A DNA stretch of 64,000 nt from Hyphomicrobium denitrificans 1NES1 (GTDB taxonomy: Bacteria; Pseudomonadota; Alphaproteobacteria; Rhizobiales; Hyphomicrobiaceae), in NCBI RefSeq assembly GCF_000230975.2, contig NC_021172.1:1798001-1862000 (forward strand), read 5' to 3'. Of the stretch, positions 54,383-63,236 are shown in pieces (the first letter of the stretch is position 1; each line of letters starts with the position of its first letter). The notes under the pieces are model-generated. The model saw only the letters and a program-made list of their open reading frames with translations, did not search any database and had not been told where the DNA came from. Both the position numbers and the translations under genes were made by a program.

Positions 54383-56839
54383 CTAATCCGTAACGGCAAA
54401 CGAACGCGGCGGTTCGCCAGCACGAGCGATCTCGGCCATTGTCGAGAGAGCGCTTTCGAAATAACGCGTGTAGCGGGTGCTGTCGAACAGCGGAGCAGTC
54501 TCACGCTGTCTCGCAAGTTTCGCTCGGAGATCGGCAAGCTTGGTTTTATCCTGCGCCAGGGCGAGCGCGGCCTCCGCATAGTCTGCGAGGCTTCCCGTAA
54601 CGAGTTCCGGCAAACCGGCCGCCGTCAGCAGACTTGCCGCGACGCGGCCCGAGAACGTTTCCCCCATCGCAGTAAGCACCGGCAAACCCGCCCACAATGC
54701 GTCGCTCGCAGTCGTGTGGGCGTTACAGGGAAGCGCGTCGAGAAACAGGTCGGCGAGACGATGCCGTGCCAGATGCTCGGCAATCGGCAGGCGGCTCGCA
54801 AAAACGAGCCGGTCCGGATCGACGCCGCGGGCAGCCGCCTCGCGCCGCAGGTTCTCGCGGCAAGCACTGGTCGGAACCAGAAGCCATAGCACGGAGCCAG
54901 CAACCCTCCGCAGCAGCGACATCCAGACGTCGAACATCGTCGCGTTCAGCTTGTAGCTATTGTTGAATGAGCAAAAGACGAAGGCATCCTCGGGCAACCC
55001 GAAATCGGCGCGCGTCACGGGCGTTTCGGAAATCTTTCGCTTCCGGTCGTTCGGCTGATAGCAATCCGGCAGATGCACGATCCGCTCCGAATAACCCGCC
55101 TGATGCTCCATCGGCGCGACGATCGGGTCCGTCAGGATGTAATCGATGCCATCCATGCCCATCGTGCACGGATAGCCGAGATAGTTCACCTGAATAGGCG
55201 CCGGCCTGTAGGTGAGAATTTCCGGCCGGCCGTCCCGCGTATAGCCCTTGAGGTCGACGAGAATATCAATGCCGTCTTCGTGGATTGCGTGCGCAGCGCT
55301 CCGGTCGGTCATAGTGCCGATCTGCACATAGCGGTCGAACGCAGCAATGATGCGCCGGCGCAAATCCGTGCCGTCGTCGGGGCTGAAGCAATATCCGAAC
55401 AGCTCAAACCGGCTGCGATCAATGTTCTCCAGGACCTCGACGAGCAGCATCGCAGTCGCATGGTTGAAAAAATCCGCGGACAGGAATCCGACGCGAATGC
55501 GCTGGCCCATGCCCAGTCGACCGCGATGGTCTTTGAAGCGCAATGCGTCAGGTGCCGCAAGCGTTGCAGCATGGCGCTGCCCTGCTTCCAATTGATCGGC
55601 GCGCGTTGCGGGTGTCGAGATCAGCTGGAAGGGTGCGACGTGCGCTCCCCGCTGCCGGAACTGATCGAGACACTCCTGCTCCTCACGATCCAATCCATCC
55701 CAATCGCAGAGAACGCGCCGCAGGTTTGCCAGTTCGAAGCGGTGAACGATCGAGTCCGGCGCGTGCTCGACCGATTTGATGAATGCTGCGCGCGCCTCGT
55801 CGTAGCGTTCGCGCTCCTTCAGTGTCACTGCGAGATTGTAGTGCGCGACGGCCAGCGTCGGCTCGAGTTCGATCGCCTTCTCGTACGCCTGGATTGCGCC
55901 AGTCGACATCCTCATGCCACGAAGCAAGTTGCCGACGTCGGCATACGCTTCGGCGCGATCGGGGTCGATCGCAAGGCCCGCCTGATAGCTCGCGAGCGCC
56001 TCCTCCTTGCGCCCGAGACTCGTGAACGCGAGCGCCATGTTGAGCAACGCGTCAGCCGAGGCCGGATCGGCGAGCGCGGCCCGGCTGTAGACATCGATGG
56101 CATCCTCATAGCGCCATTGCGTGCGAAGATAGTCACCGAGATCGTTCAAGCCTTTGGCCAGTTCTGCCGGACTTGCCGCCTGAGTAGCGAGTGCAGCCTC
56201 AACGTCGTGCATCGAGCCTGACGTCGCGAGTATGCGCTGCTCGAGCCGCCGCAACTCCGAAAGCGTAGGATCGACTTTCAGCGCCCGGCGGCAATACGCC
56301 AGCGCATCCGGAACATTGCCGCTTTGCAGCATCATCTCCGCAAGCCGCGCCAGTACCCTCGGTTGTTCGGGTTGCAGACGCAGCGAGGTCAGATATGCCT
56401 CCATCGCTTCCGCGTCGTTCTGGGCGACGCGCAGGAGGTTGCCCAGCACTTCAAAGGCTGCCGAATTCTTGGGTTGCAGCGCCACGCACTGCTTGCAGGC
56501 TTCGATCGCTTCTTTCGAGCGCTTGAGGTCGGCAAGAATGATGGCGAGGTTCAACCACGCCTGATGATACCGAGGATCGGAATCGAGACTCTGTCGAATA
56601 TACTCGACGGCTCGCACACCATCGTTGCATTTGTAAGCGATCAGCCCGAGGTGATGGAGTGTCGGGGGATGGCCCGGCGCCTTCGCCAGGACACGGCGAT
56701 GCGCCATTTCCGATTTCAGCCACTCGCCAGCCTGCAAGTAGTGCACGGCGTCGCGATAGTCGGCCGCGGCCGCCGGGTCAATCTGATGTGGCGCTGCGCG
56801 AGACGTCGCGAGCGCACGCCGTCGCTCTTTGCGGTTCAT
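54383..56839 (-). CDS. TPR protein with O-GlcNAc transferase-like (GT41/SPINDLY) domain
   Basis: An 818-residue protein. About ten TPR units cover residues 30-370 (for example AWLNLAIILADLKRSKEAIE and AEAYADVGNLLRGMRMSTGA). The C-terminal catalytic region has RIRVGFLSADFFNHATAMLL, IDILVDLKGYTRDGRPEILT, QVNYLGYPCTMGMDGIDYIL, FCSFNNSYKLN and the nucleotide site DALPCNAHTTASDALWAGLP. These match the bacterial GT41 family. It likely glycosylates proteins on Ser/Thr, in bacteria sometimes flagellins or surface proteins, but the acceptor is not evident here. Confidence 0.85.
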   Translation of the reverse strand: MNRKERRRALATSRAAPHQIDPAAAADYRDAVHYLQAGEWLKSEMAHRRVLAKAPGHPPTLHHLGLIAYKCNDGVRAVEYIRQSLDSDPRYHQAWLNLAIILADLKRSKEAIEACKQCVALQPKNSAAFEVLGNLLRVAQNDAEAMEAYLTSLRLQPEQPRVLARLAEMMLQSGNVPDALAYCRRALKVDPTLSELRRLEQRILATSGSMHDVEAALATQAASPAELAKGLNDLGDYLRTQWRYEDAIDVYSRAALADPASADALLNMALAFTSLGRKEEALASYQAGLAIDPDRAEAYADVGNLLRGMRMSTGAIQAYEKAIELEPTLAVAHYNLAVTLKERERYDEARAAFIKSVEHAPDSIVHRFELANLRRVLCDWDGLDREEQECLDQFRQRGAHVAPFQLISTPATRADQLEAGQRHAATLAAPDALRFKDHRGRLGMGQRIRVGFLSADFFNHATAMLLVEVLENIDRSRFELFGYCFSPDDGTDLRRRIIAAFDRYVQIGTMTDRSAAHAIHEDGIDILVDLKGYTRDGRPEILTYRPAPIQVNYLGYPCTMGMDGIDYILTDPIVAPMEHQAGYSERIVHLPDCYQPNDRKRKISETPVTRADFGLPEDAFVFCSFNNSYKLNATMFDVWMSLLRRVAGSVLWLLVPTSACRENLRREAAARGVDPDRLVFASRLPIAEHLARHRLADLFLDALPCNAHTTASDALWAGLPVLTAMGETFSGRVAASLLTAAGLPELVTGSLADYAEAALALAQDKTKLADLRAKLARQRETAPLFDSTRYTRYFESALSTMAEIARAGEPPRSFAVTD

Positions 56840-56960
56840 CGGTCACTCGAATGAATGCCTGATCGGCACAGTCGAGGGCCAGTCATGACTCCGGCAACGT
56901 GCGCGGAGCTTGCGGGACAGCCGGAGTACGAATCACCGCGAAAGCATTGCCGCCGTCTTC

Positions 56961-59900
56961 TTATTCAGCCGGGTGTAATTCCTGTGCTGCCGGCCGGCGC
57001 CGGCCAAGCCTCGCGAGCCAACGGCAGATGACGTAAAATACGGGTGTAAAGATCAGACCGAACACGGTCACGCCGATCATACCCGAGAAGACCGCAGTTC
57101 CGAGCGCCTGACGAAGCTCGGCACCGGCGCCGACGGCCCACACCAACGGCACGACGCCCAGCACGAAGGCGAGCGACGTCATCAGAATCGGCCGCATTCT
57201 CAGACGTGCGGCTTCCGTTGCCGCCGCGAACCGGTCGCGGCCCTGCGCTTCGAGTTGCTCGGCGAATTCGACGATCAGAATGGCGTTCTTTGCGGCAAGG
57301 CCGATGAGAACGATGAAGCCGACCTGTGTCAGGATGTTGTTGTCCATGCCGCGCAGAATGACGCCGGAAATCGACGCGATCAGGCTCATGGGAACGATCA
57401 GGATGACGGCGAGTGGCAGCGTCAGGCTTTCAAACTGCGCCGCGAGCACCAGGAATACGAATGCGACGCCGAGCGCAAATGCAAACACCGCCGTGTTGCC
57501 GGCGCGGATTTGCTGGAAGGCGAGATCCGTCCACTCATAGCTGAATCCCGGCGGCAGAGTCTCGGCCGCAAGCTTCTGCATGATGTCAATCGCCTGCCCT
57601 TGCGAATACCCCGGAGCAGCGGAGCCGTCGAGTTCAGCGGCCGGGTAGAGATTATAGCGCGGAACGCGAGACGGACCTGAAACGTCGCTCACCGTCGTGA
57701 AGGAGCCAAGCGGCACGGTATCGCCGTTGGCGTTCCTGACCCTGATGTTGAGTGCGTCCTTGCTGGTCAGGCGGAACGCGCTGTCGGCCTGCGCGGTCAC
57801 GCGGAACGTTCGGCCGATAATATTGAAGTCGTTGACGTAGATCGAACCGAGATAGGCTTGGAGCGCCGCGAACACATCGGGGATATTGACCCCGAGCATC
57901 TCGGCCTTGACACGATCGATATCGAGATAGAGTTGCGGCGTCGCCGTCTCGAACAGCGAGAAAACCTGCCTCACGCCCGGAGTTTGCGCAGCTTTGCCCA
58001 TCATGGCGTTGACGGCATTCTGCAGCACGCTCGGGCTCGCGCCCGAACGGTTCTCGACCATCATCCGGAACCCGCCTGCGCTGCCGAGGCCGCGAACGGG
58101 CGGCGGCGCGACGACGAGAACCAATCCATCCTGAATTGCTGAAAACTTGGCGAGCAACGCAGCCTGTATTGCTTTGGCCGACTGCGCCGGATCCTTGCCT
58201 CGCTCTTCGAACGGCTTCAGGACGACAAACACGGCACCGGCATTCGACGCATTGACGCGTGTCGCACCGGAGAAGCCCACGAGACTGACGGCGTGCGCGA
58301 CGCCCGGCACTGTCAATGCGAGATCGACGACGCGCTTATTGACGGCGTCGGTGCGCTCAAGCGATGCGGCTGGTGGTAGCTGCACGATCGTAATCAGATA
58401 GCCGCCATCCTGATCAGGAATGAAGCCGATCGGCGTTTTGCGGAACTCGTTCAATCCGAAGGAGATGAGCCCGACATACACGACAAGCATCACAACTGCG
58501 AAGCGGACGATCTTGCCGACGAACCAACCGTACCCCACCGAAAGCTTGTCGAAGCCCCAGTTGAACATCCTGAAGAATGCATGGACGGGCCACATGAGCA
58601 GACTGGTGCGGTGCGCCTCGGTATGAGGCTTCAGCAGCAGCGCGCAAAGCGCCGGAGAAAGCGTCAACGAGACGATCAGCGAGATGATCGTCGCGCCGGC
58701 AATCGTCAGGGCGAACTGCCGATAGAATTGGCCCGAGATGCCGGTGATGAACGCCGACGGAACGAACACGGCCGTCAGCACGAGCGCGATCGCGATCAGC
58801 GCCGTTCCGACCTCTTCCATCGTGCGATAAGCCGCTTCGCGCGGGTTTAACCCGTTCGCGATGTTTCGCTCGACGTTCTCGACCACGACGATGGCGTCGT
58901 CGACGACGATGCCGATTGCGAGCACCAAGCCGAACAAGGACAGGTTGTTCAGCGAGAAGCCGAACATCGCCATGATGAAGAAGGTGCCGATGAGCGACAC
59001 GGGAATGGCCACAATCGGAATGATCGCCGCGCGCCACGTCTGCAAGAAGAGAATGACGACGAGGACGACAAGGACGATCGCTTCCAAAATCGTTTGGACG
59101 ACCGCGTTCACCGACTGCTGAATGTAGTCGGTTGGATCGTAGATGATGTCGTATTGGACGCCCGGTGGGAAATTCTTCGCAATTTCCGCCATCGTGTCCT
59201 TGATCTTCTGCGCCGTGTCGATGGCGTTCGAGCCCGGCAACTGGAAGATACCGAGACCAACGGCGGCGGTCTTATCGAGATAGGAATTCACGCCGTAGTC
59301 GAGGCCCGCAAGCTCGACACGCGCAATGTCCTTCAGCCTGACGACGGCGCCGCCGCTGCGCTTGACGATAATCTCGCCGAATTGTTTGGGATCGGCGAGG
59401 CGACCAAGCGTCTGGATGGTGATTTGAAATGCGCCGGGATTTTTAATCGGCGGTTGATTCAAGGTGCCCGCAGCGACCTGTACGTTCTGGCCCTGCAGCG
59501 CCGCAACCACGTCGTTCGCCGTCATCGCCAAGGACTGGAGACGATCGGGATCCAGCCAGATGCGCATCGAGTAGTCGCGGCCGCCAAAGACCGTGATCGA
59601 GCCGACGCCCTGAATGCGACTCAGCGTATCGACGACGTTGACGTTGGCGTAGTTGGAAATAAACAGCGTGTCGCGCGAGTTGTCAGGCGACAAAAGATGC
59701 ACGACCATCATCAGGTCGGGCGACGCCTTGGCGACGGTCACGCCGATGTTTCGGACGTCGGCGGGCAATCGAGGCTGCGCGATCGCAACGCGGTTCTGAA
59801 CCTGCACCTGCGCGATATCGAGGTTCGTTCCGATGTCGAACGTGATCGAGATCGAGAAACGGCCATCGTTCGTCGAGTTCGACGAGATGAACAGCATGTG

Positions 59901-60125
59901 CTCGACGCCATTGATCTGCTGTTCGAGCGGCGTCGCGACGGTCGCCGCCACAACCTCGGCGCTTGCGCCAGGGTACTGTCCGGTGACGTTGACAACGGGC
60001 GGCGCAATGTCGGGATACTGCGCGATCGGCAGACGCGTGACCGACACCGCGCCCAGGATGATGAACACGATCGAAATAACGGCCGCAAAGATCGGCCGGT
60101 CGATGAAGAAATGCGAGATGCGCAT
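56961..60125 (-). CDS. RND efflux permease, HAE1 family (AcrB-like)
   Basis: A 1054-residue inner-membrane pump. It has the usual order of twelve membrane helices and two periplasmic loops; typical segments are HFFIDRPIFAAVISIVFIIL at the N-terminus, the helix-4 proton-relay part FGLVLAIGIVVDDAIVVVEN (with the Asp pair), and VPMSLIASISGVILRG near the C-terminus. It exports hydrophobic compounds with the adaptor encoded 15 bases upstream. No TolC-type outer-membrane gene is adjacent, so a shared channel is probably used. Confidence 0.93.
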   Translation of the reverse strand: MRISHFFIDRPIFAAVISIVFIILGAVSVTRLPIAQYPDIAPPVVNVTGQYPGASAEVVAATVATPLEQQINGVEHMLFISSNSTNDGRFSISITFDIGTNLDIAQVQVQNRVAIAQPRLPADVRNIGVTVAKASPDLMMVVHLLSPDNSRDTLFISNYANVNVVDTLSRIQGVGSITVFGGRDYSMRIWLDPDRLQSLAMTANDVVAALQGQNVQVAAGTLNQPPIKNPGAFQITIQTLGRLADPKQFGEIIVKRSGGAVVRLKDIARVELAGLDYGVNSYLDKTAAVGLGIFQLPGSNAIDTAQKIKDTMAEIAKNFPPGVQYDIIYDPTDYIQQSVNAVVQTILEAIVLVVLVVILFLQTWRAAIIPIVAIPVSLIGTFFIMAMFGFSLNNLSLFGLVLAIGIVVDDAIVVVENVERNIANGLNPREAAYRTMEEVGTALIAIALVLTAVFVPSAFITGISGQFYRQFALTIAGATIISLIVSLTLSPALCALLLKPHTEAHRTSLLMWPVHAFFRMFNWGFDKLSVGYGWFVGKIVRFAVVMLVVYVGLISFGLNEFRKTPIGFIPDQDGGYLITIVQLPPAASLERTDAVNKRVVDLALTVPGVAHAVSLVGFSGATRVNASNAGAVFVVLKPFEERGKDPAQSAKAIQAALLAKFSAIQDGLVLVVAPPPVRGLGSAGGFRMMVENRSGASPSVLQNAVNAMMGKAAQTPGVRQVFSLFETATPQLYLDIDRVKAEMLGVNIPDVFAALQAYLGSIYVNDFNIIGRTFRVTAQADSAFRLTSKDALNIRVRNANGDTVPLGSFTTVSDVSGPSRVPRYNLYPAAELDGSAAPGYSQGQAIDIMQKLAAETLPPGFSYEWTDLAFQQIRAGNTAVFAFALGVAFVFLVLAAQFESLTLPLAVILIVPMSLIASISGVILRGMDNNILTQVGFIVLIGLAAKNAILIVEFAEQLEAQGRDRFAAATEAARLRMRPILMTSLAFVLGVVPLVWAVGAGAELRQALGTAVFSGMIGVTVFGLIFTPVFYVICRWLARLGRRRPAAQELHPAE

Positions 60126-60140
60126 CCGCTCTTTGCCTGC

Positions 60141-61334
60141 TTAGTTGGTTCGGACCGCCTGATCCTTCGCAGTCGCTGCTTCGGCTGTCGCTTGTTGAGG
60201 AGCGACCTTGACGCCCGGGCGCACGCGCATCAGGCCGTTGACGATGACGACATCGTCGGGAGCGAGGCCTGCGGTAATGACCCGCAGACCGTCGACGACC
60301 GGCCCAAGCGTCACGTACTTCGGCGTTGCGACATCGTCTTTTCCGATGGCAAAAACGAACTTTCGCACCTGTTCCGTGCCGATTGCAGTGTCCGGAACGA
60401 GCAGCGCTTCCGCGGGTGGAGACGCCGAGATCCTGATGCGTCCGAACATTCCGGGCGTCAGCTTGCCGTCGGCATTTGCGAACACTGCGCGGCCCCTGAT
60501 CGTCCCTGACGAGCGGTCGATGACGTTGTCGACGAAATCGATTTTGCCTTCATGCATGAAATCTTTCTCGTCGATAAGCTTCAGCGACACGGGCAGCTTC
60601 ATGCCACGATCGGTGCTGTCGGCCTGCGCGTCCGACGCCGCCCGCAAATAGCGGAGATAAGACTGCTCATCCATCGTGAACTCGAACCGAATCGGGTCGA
60701 CGGAGACGATCGTGGCAAGAAGCGTCGTCGTGCCAGTCGAACCACCCGTCACGAGATTGCCCACCGAAACGCGGCGATCGCCGATGCGGCCCGAAATCGG
60801 CGCCGTGAGCTCGGTGAAATCCAAATCGAGTTGAGCCTGGCGGGTCGCTGCTTCCTGCGCCGTCACGTTCGCTTCCGCGACGCGCTTCGTTTGAACGCGC
60901 TGGTCTAACGTCTGCTGCGTGATCGACGTGCCGCGAACGAGATTTTCACCGCGCTTCAGATCGGCCTCGGCAAACGCGAGATTGGCCTGCGCCTGCGAGA
61001 CGGCAGCTTTCGATTGCTCAAGCGCAGCCTGGAACGGGCGGCGGTCGATCGTGAACAGCGGATCGCCCGCCTTCACCATCTGGCCGTCGGTGAAATGAAT
61101 TTTATCGAGGTAGCCGGAGACGCGCGCGCGCACTTCGACGAAATCGACGGCGACGAAGCGGCCGACATATTCGTCGTAGTCCGAGACAAGTTTCTTGACG
61201 GGCTTCGCGACTGTCACGACGGGCGCCGGCGGAGCGGCGGCCGTCTGAGCATTCGACTTCTCCTCGCCGCACCCGGAAAGACCGGAGGCGACAAGAAGCA
61301 TAGACGTTGCGATTAGGGCGGATCGGTTGAACAG
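60141..61334 (-). CDS. RND efflux periplasmic adaptor lipoprotein
   Basis: About 397 residues from a proposed CTG start at 61334. From there the protein has a good lipoprotein signal (FNRSALIATSMLLVASGLSG before the lipobox Cys), and GGAG lies 7 bases in front of the CTG. The first ATG, at 61301, would give a signal without positive charge and no ribosome site. The rest is standard: a biotinyl-lipoyl half (VRARVSGYLDKIHFTDGQMV), a coiled hairpin (AVSQAQANLAFAEADLKRGE), and beta-barrel segments (LLVPDTAIGTEQVRKFVF). First gene of the pump operon. Confidence 0.85.
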   Translation of the reverse strand: MFNRSALIATSMLLVASGLSGCGEEKSNAQTAAAPPAPVVTVAKPVKKLVSDYDEYVGRFVAVDFVEVRARVSGYLDKIHFTDGQMVKAGDPLFTIDRRPFQAALEQSKAAVSQAQANLAFAEADLKRGENLVRGTSITQQTLDQRVQTKRVAEANVTAQEAATRQAQLDLDFTELTAPISGRIGDRRVSVGNLVTGGSTGTTTLLATIVSVDPIRFEFTMDEQSYLRYLRAASDAQADSTDRGMKLPVSLKLIDEKDFMHEGKIDFVDNVIDRSSGTIRGRAVFANADGKLTPGMFGRIRISASPPAEALLVPDTAIGTEQVRKFVFAIGKDDVATPKYVTLGPVVDGLRVITAGLAPDDVVIVNGLMRVRPGVKVAPQQATAEAATAKDQAVRTN

Positions 61335-61482
61335 CTTCTATCTCCGTCTTTCTGACTTTGCCGTGGTCGCATTATCGCGGAGTTGCCGGATGCGTTCACA
61401 CGAGTGGCGTTTCCTGCATATCGCCGCACGTATTGAATTCGCAAAGGTGGAGGCGTGTACCCCCGTAAAGAACCAAATGACA

Positions 61483-61505
61483 GGGAACCACGAGTCGTGG
61501 TACCC
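61483..61505. promoter_or_regulatory. Palindrome in the pump/tetR intergenic region
   Basis: ACCACGAGTCGTGGT (61487-61501) is a perfect 15-base palindrome around a central G, extended on both sides by GGG and CCC. It lies next to the tandem tetR-type sites and could be a further binding site or an RNA hairpin. Confidence 0.45.
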
Positions 61506-61542
61506 GTTACCGATCGGTAACGCGTAGGTACCGACCGGTAAC
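61506..61542. promoter_or_regulatory. Tandem palindromic operator of the TetR regulator
   Basis: GTTACCGATCGGTAAC (61506-61521) is a perfect 16-base palindrome. GGTACCGACCGGTAAC (61527-61542) matches it at 14 of 16 positions. Their centres are 21 bases apart, so two dimers would sit on one DNA face. The block ends 17 bases before the tetR ATG and lies between the divergent genes, as expected for local TetR control of the pump and of itself. Confidence 0.75.
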
Positions 61543-61559
61543 ATCCTCGTCAAGGGGCC

Positions 61560-62207
61560 ATGAACACATCTCAGGTCAATAGATTGCGCATAGGCGACTC
61601 TGCGGAACTCGCAGCGCTGCCGCCACGTGAGCGGATCATGGTTGCCGCCCGCGACCTTTTTTACCGCTATGGCCTCCACCCCGTCGGGGTCGACGCCATC
61701 GCCGAGGCGGCCCTTACCAATAAAATGACACTGTACAGGCATTTCAAATCAAAAGACGATTTAATCGTCGCCTATATCAAAAAACTCGCAGACGAAGGCG
61801 ACGAGGTCTGGGAGCGCATTATTTCCGAAAACTCCGGCGATCCGCAAAAGTGCCTTGATGCCTGGGTGGATTACGTCGAAGACGTCCTGACCAATAAGCT
61901 CGAACGTGGCTGTGCCATTGCAAACGCCGCAGTCGAACTCGATCCGGAACATCCTGCTAGAGCCCTGATTGAGGCCTATAAACGCCGCAAGCGGGCCAAT
62001 CTGGTAAAGCTTTTCAAGGCCGCGCGTTACCGGGATCCGGAGCTTCTGGCAGATGAAGTGTTCCTGCTTTTCGAAGGCGCGAGGATCAATATCCAGTGCG
62101 GAAAAAAGGGCCCGGCGTCTCGACTTGTCCGAATGCTGCGCAACTTGCTGGCAGCCGGCCCGCGTCTTTCTGGTTCGAAAGCCCGCCGAAGTCAGGGCGC
62201 TGCCTGA
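61560..62207 (+). CDS. TetR/AcrR-family transcriptional regulator
   Basis: A 215-residue regulator. N-terminal RIMVAARDLFYRYGLHPVGV and IAEAALTNKMTLYRHFKSKD make up the TetR HTH. The C-terminal helical ligand domain (SGDPQKCLDAWVDYVEDVLT onward) resembles local repressors of efflux pumps. It is divergent from the RND operon, with tandem operator sites in the shared region, so it most likely represses the pump. Confidence 0.9.
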   Translation: MNTSQVNRLRIGDSAELAALPPRERIMVAARDLFYRYGLHPVGVDAIAEAALTNKMTLYRHFKSKDDLIVAYIKKLADEGDEVWERIISENSGDPQKCLDAWVDYVEDVLTNKLERGCAIANAAVELDPEHPARALIEAYKRRKRANLVKLFKAARYRDPELLADEVFLLFEGARINIQCGKKGPASRLVRMLRNLLAAGPRLSGSKARRSQGAA

Positions 62208-62397
62208 TTCCGGATTCATAACGCATTGATTTCACAATGGTTTAATGGAGCCACGTAAATTCGGGCTCCGAGAGCCGTCCTGACGGTGCGCCTTGCGTAA
62301 TAGATGACCTGCTCACCATATTAGTATAGCATTCGGGAAAATTTGGCAGACACCGAGAGACTGCTTGGCGGTCTTTATCCGAGACGAAGAGGACACA

Positions 62398-63216
62398 ATG
62401 CGCAGTGCAGCTATCCGGTCGGCAGCAATGGCGATGCTCGGCGTTGCGTTGGCCTTCACGGCACCTTCAAGTTCGCGCGCGGACGATGGCTCGGTCGCGT
62501 GGGATGGCATCAAAAGTGCCGCCTTCGGTGCCCGCGACATTCTCGATGGAGCAGGCAAGGTAACACTGGACGCGCCCTATCGCGCGGAAGATGCCTCGAC
62601 CGTTCCGATCAGCGTCCGTCTGCCGGCGGAGTTTGCCAAGGACGTCAAATCGCTAACCTTGGTCATCGACAAGAATCCTTCTCCGATTGTCGCAACATTC
62701 AACTACGGCGACGCGGCAGGAACCGGCGAGCGCGTTCTCGCAACGCGCGTTCGCATAGACCAATATTCCAACGTGCGTGCCATCGCCGAAACTGCCGACG
62801 GCAAACTTTATATGGCGTCGCGTTTCGTGAAGGCTTCGGGCGGCTGTTCGGCGCCGGCCTCTAAGGATGCCGAAGAAGCTGCAAAGTCGATGGGTAAGAT
62901 GAAAATCAGGACGGCCTTCAAGGATCCTGAAGCTGCGGCGGCTCAGGAAGCCGAGGTGATGATCAAGCATCCCAACAATTCCGGACTGCAGATGGATCAG
63001 GTGACGGGCCTCTACACGCCGGCGCATTTCGTCGACAAGATTGAAGTCCGCACGGGCGAGAAGCTCGTTTTCACAATGACGGGCGGCATCTCGATCAGCG
63101 AAAATCCGCACTTCCGCTTTACGTATCAGGGCAACCCGTCCGACGTGATGAGCGTGCGCGCTGAAGATTCTGAAGGCATGAAGTTTTCGGGCAACTCGAC
63201 GCCGAGTCAGTCCTAG
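62398..63216 (+). CDS. SoxYZ-like fusion carrier (quinoprotein dehydrogenase-associated type)
   Basis: A 272-residue exported protein with a signal peptide (AMAMLGVALAFTAPSSSRA). The SoxY-like half reads VTLDAPYRAEDASTVPISVR, LVIDKNPSPIVATFNYG, IRAIAETADGKLYMA (here VRAIAETADGKLYMA), and the carrier-cysteine motif KASGGCSAP, here internal rather than at the C-terminus. A SoxZ-like half follows: MIKHPNNSGLQMDQVTGLYT and VFTMTGGISISENPHFRFTY. The sequence closely follows the family usually found beside PQQ-dependent alcohol dehydrogenases in methylotrophs, but here it precedes soxC. The ATG at 62398 has AGAGGA upstream. Confidence 0.87.
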   Translation: MRSAAIRSAAMAMLGVALAFTAPSSSRADDGSVAWDGIKSAAFGARDILDGAGKVTLDAPYRAEDASTVPISVRLPAEFAKDVKSLTLVIDKNPSPIVATFNYGDAAGTGERVLATRVRIDQYSNVRAIAETADGKLYMASRFVKASGGCSAPASKDAEEAAKSMGKMKIRTAFKDPEAAAAQEAEVMIKHPNNSGLQMDQVTGLYTPAHFVDKIEVRTGEKLVFTMTGGISISENPHFRFTYQGNPSDVMSVRAEDSEGMKFSGNSTPSQS

Positions 63217-63236
63217 CTCCTGCTGAGCGCGGCCAC

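Noticed and set aside
59094..60509. A 471-codon plus-strand frame opposite the RND pump genes
   Set aside because: Antisense to well-supported efflux genes, with low-complexity Arg/Asp-rich product.
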